Positions 14,260 through 17,001 of a stretch of DNA of 17,001 bases are shown here, piece by piece; within the stretch, counting starts at the first letter, position 1, and every line of letters starts with the position of its first letter. The notes under the pieces are model-generated. The model had not been told where the DNA came from and did no database searches. It was given only the letters and a program-made list of their open reading frames with translations. The position numbers and the translations under genes are program-made. The DNA is taken from assembly GCA_016763135.1 (NCBI GenBank), contig JAESUI010000131.1, positions 1 through 17,001 of the forward strand. The letters run 5' to 3'. The DNA is from Flavobacteriales bacterium. Lineage in GTDB: Bacteria; Bacteroidota; Bacteroidia; Flavobacteriales_E; Vicingaceae.

Positions 14260-14328
14260 TAACGTTTTGACTAAAGTACGAAGAAACGATTTTATAGGTT
14301 AGGATTTTGTGCTTTAGTCAAAACGTTA
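14260..14328. repeat. Perfect 17-bp inverted repeat with 35-nt loop
   Basis: TAACGTTTTGACTAAAG (14260-14276) and CTTTAGTCAAAACGTTA (14312-14328) are exact reverse complements. Three further inner positions pair if a G-U is allowed. It fills the gap between the redoxin-fusion gene and the Crp/Fnr gene, both on the minus strand. No T run follows on either side. The nonamer ATTTTGTGC also occurs twice, at the Crp start (14242-14250) and at the right arm (14304-14312). It could be an attenuator, a cruciform, a repeat element of the genome or a protein-binding site. Confidence 0.7.
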
Positions 14329-14340
14329 TTGTAGTTATTT

Positions 14341-15291
14341 CTATTCTGGATTAGTTCTGAAGACATAGACAAATAATATTGCGAAAATAGCATAAATGGC
14401 AGTAAGTGAAATTGCGATTTCCAAATGGACTTGAATTTCAGAAATAATTTTAACCAAAGCAAATGCTCCAACTCCAAAATGCATCAAATTCCCAACGACA
14501 ATTGGCTTATTGTATATCCCACCAATTAAAGATCCTTTAGCCATCCAATTTAACATTGCGAATCCGAGATACAGCGCTCCTAATAATTGGAATGATAAAG
14601 TTGAGATTGGGTTTGGTAGTATCCCAATGCTAGAGATAATTTCATCAGGGAAAAAGGTTAGAATGGACCCTATTACTCCTAAAAAGAAGGAGCTTAAAAG
14701 CATTAATGTTTTTGTATCCATTTTATTTGTTTTTTTTTCGGAGACAATGCTGTCAGGAATTTTTACTATTCTCTTAATCGCAATATGATCAATAAGATTA
14801 TCTCCATAATGAGCAATTTCAATGTGTTTATCCTTATTTAAAAGAAAGTCGGCTGGGATTTGGTTGAATTTACCTTCTACTTTTCCTCCCAATTTGTATC
14901 CTTTTGAAGAAGCCTTAAGCATACTTTTAATTCCTTTCCAAGTGGTTGTTTTTAGCAACTTGATCCAAGAAGGTTTTACACCATATAAATTATACAGCTT
15001 TGATTCCGGGTCAGATATAATGGTGAAATCGAATGCATGTTTGTCGTAAATTGATGCAATCAGACTTTCTTTACTACTTTGGAATACGGCTATTAATTTT
15101 ATATCCAATTCCTTTAATCTTTCAGATTCATTTTTTATTTCAGAAATTCTCAAATTACATAATGCACATTCTGCATATCTAAAAAAAGTAAGTAATACTT
15201 TTTCGTTTGATAGTTGGTGTAGATTGATTTTTGTGCCATGAATATCTGTTACTTCAAAATTTGGCGCTTTTTTTCCTTGTTTTAGTTTCAT
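14341..15291 (-). CDS. Redoxin (peroxiredoxin-like) fused to a four-helix membrane domain
   Basis: From ATG 15291 the frame encodes 316 aa; a GTG at 15303 is possible but is GTT in the duplicated promoter copy, so ATG is preferred. Residues 1-180 are a PRX-like redoxin: KAPNFEVTDIHGTKINL, then FFRYAECALCNLRISEI with C42 and C45, then DPESKLYNLYGV. Members with this FRYAxCxLCNLR motif are cytosolic thiol peroxidase-like proteins. Residues 191-316 are four membrane helices paralogous to the protein encoded at 11156-11554. The junction E-K-K-T-N-K-M falls on an A9 run at 14730-14738; one extra A would give a TAA directly before ATG 14721, so the fused form may derive from, or alternate with, two separate genes. 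An FNR-type box lies upstream. Confidence 0.85.
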   Translation of the reverse strand: MKLKQGKKAPNFEVTDIHGTKINLHQLSNEKVLLTFFRYAECALCNLRISEIKNESERLKELDIKLIAVFQSSKESLIASIYDKHAFDFTIISDPESKLYNLYGVKPSWIKLLKTTTWKGIKSMLKASSKGYKLGGKVEGKFNQIPADFLLNKDKHIEIAHYGDNLIDHIAIKRIVKIPDSIVSEKKTNKMDTKTLMLLSSFFLGVIGSILTFFPDEIISSIGILPNPISTLSFQLLGALYLGFAMLNWMAKGSLIGGIYNKPIVVGNLMHFGVGAFALVKIISEIQVHLEIAISLTAIYAIFAILFVYVFRTNPE

Positions 15292-15359
15292 CTTTTTTTT
15301 CACAAATTTGATTAGATTAAAGATGAATTTCCTTGATCGAAATCAAGAAATCATATTCC
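15287..15359. repeat. Duplicated promoter block, copy 1
   Basis: About 73 bases here recur at 16637-16708 with three substitutions and one gap. The block covers the last codons of the upstream Crp/Fnr gene, the FNR-type palindrome, the promoter and the start codon of the redoxin gene. The shared end inside the Crp coding sequence shows that this is the source copy. Confidence 0.85.
15332..15347. promoter_or_regulatory. FNR-type palindrome upstream of the redoxin gene
   Basis: CTTGATCGAAATCAAG contains TTGAT-N4-ATCAA, the exact E. coli FNR consensus. On the minus strand, a CAAATTTG -7-like element (15303-15310) ends 30 nt downstream, which puts the box near -42, the class II activator position. 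The box overlaps the TGA of the Crp/Fnr gene next to it. Confidence 0.7.
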
Positions 15360-15912
15360 GAACCCTACTTAGGGTTTCCGGTTTCATATTTAAGTAGGAT
15401 GAAATATATTTCAAGGGGATTGAATTGACCAAATGACCACTTCTTTCTATAAATACATTGTACTTCTCTTTTGGTGACAATGTTGTTAATTCTATTTGTC
15501 GGTTTAAGTGGCCAATGAGTGTTTTTTCGATAAGAGCATGATACCATTTGGCAATTTCAGGAGAATCATTTATGAGCTGATCTAAATCTGTTTTGGATAT
15601 TTTTAATAGTTCAACATTAGAAATAGCTAATAAAGACAACTCTGTTGGCTTTTGAGTAGAAAAAGAAATAAAGGATGTAATTATGGAACAATTGTAGCCG
15701 AGGCCTAAAACAGCATCTTTGTTTTCATTTTCCACCATTAAAGCAATACAACCTGAAATAATAAAATACAAGTAATTTTCTTTTTGATTAAATCTAAGCA
15801 AATAGTCATTCTTTTTTACAGTACTCCTATTATTCCATGCATTGCTAATTAGGGCAATAGATGGTTGGCTTAGGTTACTCTTTTCAAGAAAAATTTCGAG
15901 TTCGTTTTTCAT
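15343..15912 (-). CDS. Crp/Fnr-family transcriptional regulator (second copy), FNR-type recognition helix
   Basis: ATG at 15912 gives 189 aa; the frame extends to 15978, but the extra 22 residues fall outside the usual family start. The protein has a cNMP-like barrel (NDYLLRFNQKENYLYFIISGCIALMV), a dimer helix and an HTH ending KYISSYLNMKPETLSRVRNMIS. The recognition helix holds E179, S182 and R183 in ETLSR, the same Glu-x-x-Ser-Arg pattern by which E. coli FNR reads TTGAT. An exact TTGAT-N4-ATCAA box overlaps its own stop codon, in front of the redoxin gene, and again before the SnoaL-like gene. Iron-sulfur cysteines are absent, so the signal is not sensed as in FNR. Confidence 0.88.
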   Translation of the reverse strand: MKNELEIFLEKSNLSQPSIALISNAWNNRSTVKKNDYLLRFNQKENYLYFIISGCIALMVENENKDAVLGLGYNCSIITSFISFSTQKPTELSLLAISNVELLKISKTDLDQLINDSPEIAKWYHALIEKTLIGHLNRQIELTTLSPKEKYNVFIERSGHLVNSIPLKYISSYLNMKPETLSRVRNMIS

Positions 15913-16110
15913 ATTTTGCAACAAATTGGTGTAAGAATAGTAAGGGGGTTCAATCCTCCTTACTTTTCGGTAGATCACTTGGTGAAACTTACACTTTTTT
16001 CTTTAAAATAGGACGCTCATAATTCATAATCTTGCAGACTTTGCAGGAGATTATTCATAAAGTATTTGAAATTTTGATGTCAACGATTTTTTGGTCTTTC
16101 TGGAATGTTC
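15913..16110. other. Upstream region of the second Crp/Fnr gene
   Basis: No credible gene lies here. The stretch should hold the Crp/Fnr promoter on the minus strand, but I found no clear TAnnTTTG box. Two GCAG-containing units sit close together in CTTGCAGACTTTGCAG (about 16032-16047), which may or may not matter. Confidence 0.3.
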
Positions 16111-16151
16111 AAAAAACAACAAGCTGTCATTGTAAATCAATGACAGCTTGT
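16111..16151 (-). terminator. Strong rho-independent terminator of the SnoaL-like gene
   Basis: ACAAGCTGTCATTG (16119-16132) pairs perfectly with CAATGACAGCTTGT (16138-16151), 14 bp around a 5-nt loop. On the minus strand a T run (from the A6 at 16111-16116) follows after one or two bases. It lies 14 nt beyond the stop of the SnoaL-like gene. Confidence 0.88.
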
Positions 16152-16164
16152 AATATAAATTATA

Positions 16165-16572
16165 TTAGTTATTCATTAAGAATTGTCCATGAGGATTGTC
16201 TAATAACATTAACCATTTTCCATCATCCTGTTTTCTTAATACGGCAACTGACAAACCACTTTGTTTAATTTCAGTACCGGCTGGTGTTTTTGCTGTCATT
16301 TCCCAAGGAGCAATATGCGTAGCAATATTGCCTGTAATAAACACTTCGTGTCCGCCATAAGTAAATACAGGGTTTGTCATAGACATTTTTGTAAACATTT
16401 CTCGCAATACTCTTATGTCCGATATAGGTGTTTCTGGTTCAAATACAACCACGGCTTTAGGTTCATAACAAGCCATAATTCCGTTAATATCTTTGTTCTC
16501 AAATGCTTTTGTCATCTTTTCGATTGCGTTTAATACATTCTGTTGCTCTTCTGTCATTTTTAAATTACTCAT
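16165..16572 (-). CDS. SnoaL/DUF4440-type NTF2-like protein
   Basis: The 135-aa protein follows the ketosteroid-isomerase-like layout: an N-terminal helix (TEEQQNVLNAIEKMTKAFENKDINGIMACYEPKAVVVFEP), the ISDIRVLREMF helix, then four strands with GGHEVFITGNIATHIAPWEMTA and KWLMLLDNPHGQ. It resembles stress-linked members such as YybH; no catalytic residues can be assigned with certainty. It is not related in motif to the DUF1348 protein at 6761 beyond sharing the fold. The gene is alone, with its own terminator, and is preceded by a copy of the FNR-type promoter block, so it is probably co-regulated with the redoxin fusion. Confidence 0.85.
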   Translation of the reverse strand: MSNLKMTEEQQNVLNAIEKMTKAFENKDINGIMACYEPKAVVVFEPETPISDIRVLREMFTKMSMTNPVFTYGGHEVFITGNIATHIAPWEMTAKTPAGTEIKQSGLSVAVLRKQDDGKWLMLLDNPHGQFLMNN

Positions 16573-16614
16573 AACTATTGTTTTTAATTAATACTACTTT
16601 TTTCTTTTCTGCTG

Positions 16615-16641
16615 TTAAATACGCGTTGTTTTTTGCTTCAT
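16615..16641 (-). other. Eight-residue leader ORF in the duplicated promoter block
   Basis: The start codon carried over from the redoxin promoter block (16641) now opens a short frame reading MKQKTTRI before TAA. It ends 43 nt upstream of the SnoaL-like ATG. Homology to the redoxin coding sequence stops at about the start codon. It is most simply a remnant, though a translated leader is possible. Confidence 0.4.
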
Positions 16642-16708
16642 CTTTTTTTAACAAATTTGATCAGATTAAAGATGAATTCCCTTGATCGAAATCAAGAAAT
16701 CATATTCC
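16637..16708. repeat. Duplicated promoter block, copy 2
   Basis: This is the second copy of the block at 15287-15359. It still carries the last five codons of a Crp/Fnr gene (R-N-M-I-S-stop), although no such gene adjoins it here, so it must have been copied or left behind by rearrangement. The FNR-type palindrome is unchanged. Confidence 0.85.
16681..16696. promoter_or_regulatory. FNR-type palindrome upstream of the SnoaL-like gene
   Basis: CTTGATCGAAATCAAG is identical to the box at 15332. The -7-like CAAATTTG is also kept (16652-16659). The predicted transcript would start near 16648 and carry a leader of about 75 nt into the SnoaL-like gene. Confidence 0.65.
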
Positions 16709-16911
16709 TTACACAACTAAATTGTATTAGATGACTATTTAAACAAGTATTAAACCAGCTGAGGAGATATAATTGTACTTCTGAGGGGCGCTAATGATTA
16801 ACGAATGTGTTCAAAAAATTGGAGAGGACTTTGGGTTACTATATGATAACACCTAAGGTTCGAATTCTCGAACTTGTTGAAAGAGGATATTACTGCATTT
16901 TAATCAAACAG
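16709..16911. other. Gene-free stretch with the right repeat copy
   Basis: I find no credible gene, promoter or terminator. The only notable feature is the right copy of the 21-base repeat. Confidence 0.5.
16855..16875. repeat. Right copy of the 21-base near-palindromic repeat
   Basis: It is the partner of 6456-6476, in direct orientation. GTTCGA-ATTC-TCGAAC forms the palindromic core. Similarity decays over the next 16 bases. It is the first distinctive sequence to the right of the stress-gene block. Confidence 0.6.
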
Positions 16912-17001
16912 CTAATATTTGTTAGAAATTAGAAGGTCTAATTCCCATTTTTTTTCTTTTATTAAACTTAAAGCAAATGATCCAGCCGAAGCAGTAAAAA
17001 C
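16912..17001 (-). CDS. Possible C-terminal end of a gene entering from the right
   Basis: On the minus strand the frame is open from the window edge to a TAG at 16912-16914, ending ...LIKEKKWELDLLISNKY (29 residues visible). The composition looks coding, but the piece is too short to assign a family, and an open frame of 90 nt can arise by chance. Confidence 0.35.
   Translation of the reverse strand, partial: VFTASAGSFALSLIKEKKWELDLLISNKY

Noticed and set aside
14260..14328. Rho-independent terminator for the redoxin fusion
   Set aside because: The stem is long, but there is no T run on either strand and the loop is 35 nt, unlike the other terminators in this window.
14510..15049. Plus-strand open frames of 92 and 75 codons
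   Set aside because: They lie antisense to the redoxin fusion, which has clear family motifs on the minus strand; their translations resemble no protein.
16032..16533. Plus-strand open frames opposite the SnoaL-like gene and its terminator
   Set aside because: They are antisense shadows, Cys/His/Phe-rich, and one runs through the strong terminator hairpin.
16855..16875. tRNA T-arm or tRNA fragment as an integration site
   Set aside because: GGTTCGAAT resembles a T-loop, but no acceptor stem, anticodon arm or CCA end can be drawn around either copy, and the core is a simple palindrome.

Overview
The window looks like a chromosomal segment of a low-GC member of the Bacteroidota, probably Flavobacteriia or a relative. 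The evidence is a secreted protein with a type IX secretion (T9SS) C-terminal sorting domain, promoters matching the Bacteroidota TTG-N19-TAnnTTTG pattern, almost no Shine-Dalgarno sequences, and DUF983 and exopolysaccharide gene types common in that phylum. I see no rRNA, tRNA, CRISPR array or transposase.

Left part (1-6440): a minus-strand operon of surface-polysaccharide genes is read from 2800 down past base 1. It encodes a stand-alone receiver, a sugar-1-phosphate transferase with a degenerate receiver fused to its N terminus, a half-length TolC-family protein and a Wzz/GumC-like chain-length protein that runs off the window. Divergent from it is a second stand-alone receiver (3035-3409) whose promoter overlaps a perfect inverted repeat. 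Then come a small minus-strand ORF and a large T9SS-exported DUF4114 protein (3857-6385) with a strong terminator.

Right part (6441-16900): a dense set of thiol, flavin and quinone stress genes. Operon A (6761-9211, +) encodes a DUF1348 NTF2-fold protein, an AhpD-like carboxymuconolactone decarboxylase (CMD), a small secreted protein, an exported isochorismatase-family hydrolase and thioredoxin. It converges on an AraC-family regulator gene broken by one in-frame stop (9264-10142, -). Operon B (10320-12889, +) encodes a degenerate CMD-like protein, DUF983, a 41-aa protein, a membrane protein, a PNPOx-type flavoprotein, OsmC and a small CxxCWG protein. On the minus strand follow a flavodoxin-fold NAD(P)H oxidoreductase, two Crp/Fnr regulators, a redoxin fused to a membrane domain, and a SnoaL-like protein.

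The strongest new signals are these. (i) A perfect FNR-type palindrome, TTGATCGAAATCAA, occurs in two duplicated promoter blocks next to a Crp/Fnr protein whose recognition helix carries the matching ETLSR residues. (ii) The redoxin/membrane fusion has its junction at an A9 run, where one extra A would restore a stop followed by an ATG. (iii) TCCAA-centred repeats precede both plus-strand operons, beside the broken AraC gene. (iv) Several genes occur as intact plus decayed copies (CMD, DUF983, membrane protein, promoter block). (v) Near-identical 21-base repeats lie about 10.4 kb apart on either side of the stress-gene block. I infer a paralogue-rich accessory region for detoxifying electrophiles, quinones or peroxides, under AraC and Crp/Fnr control.
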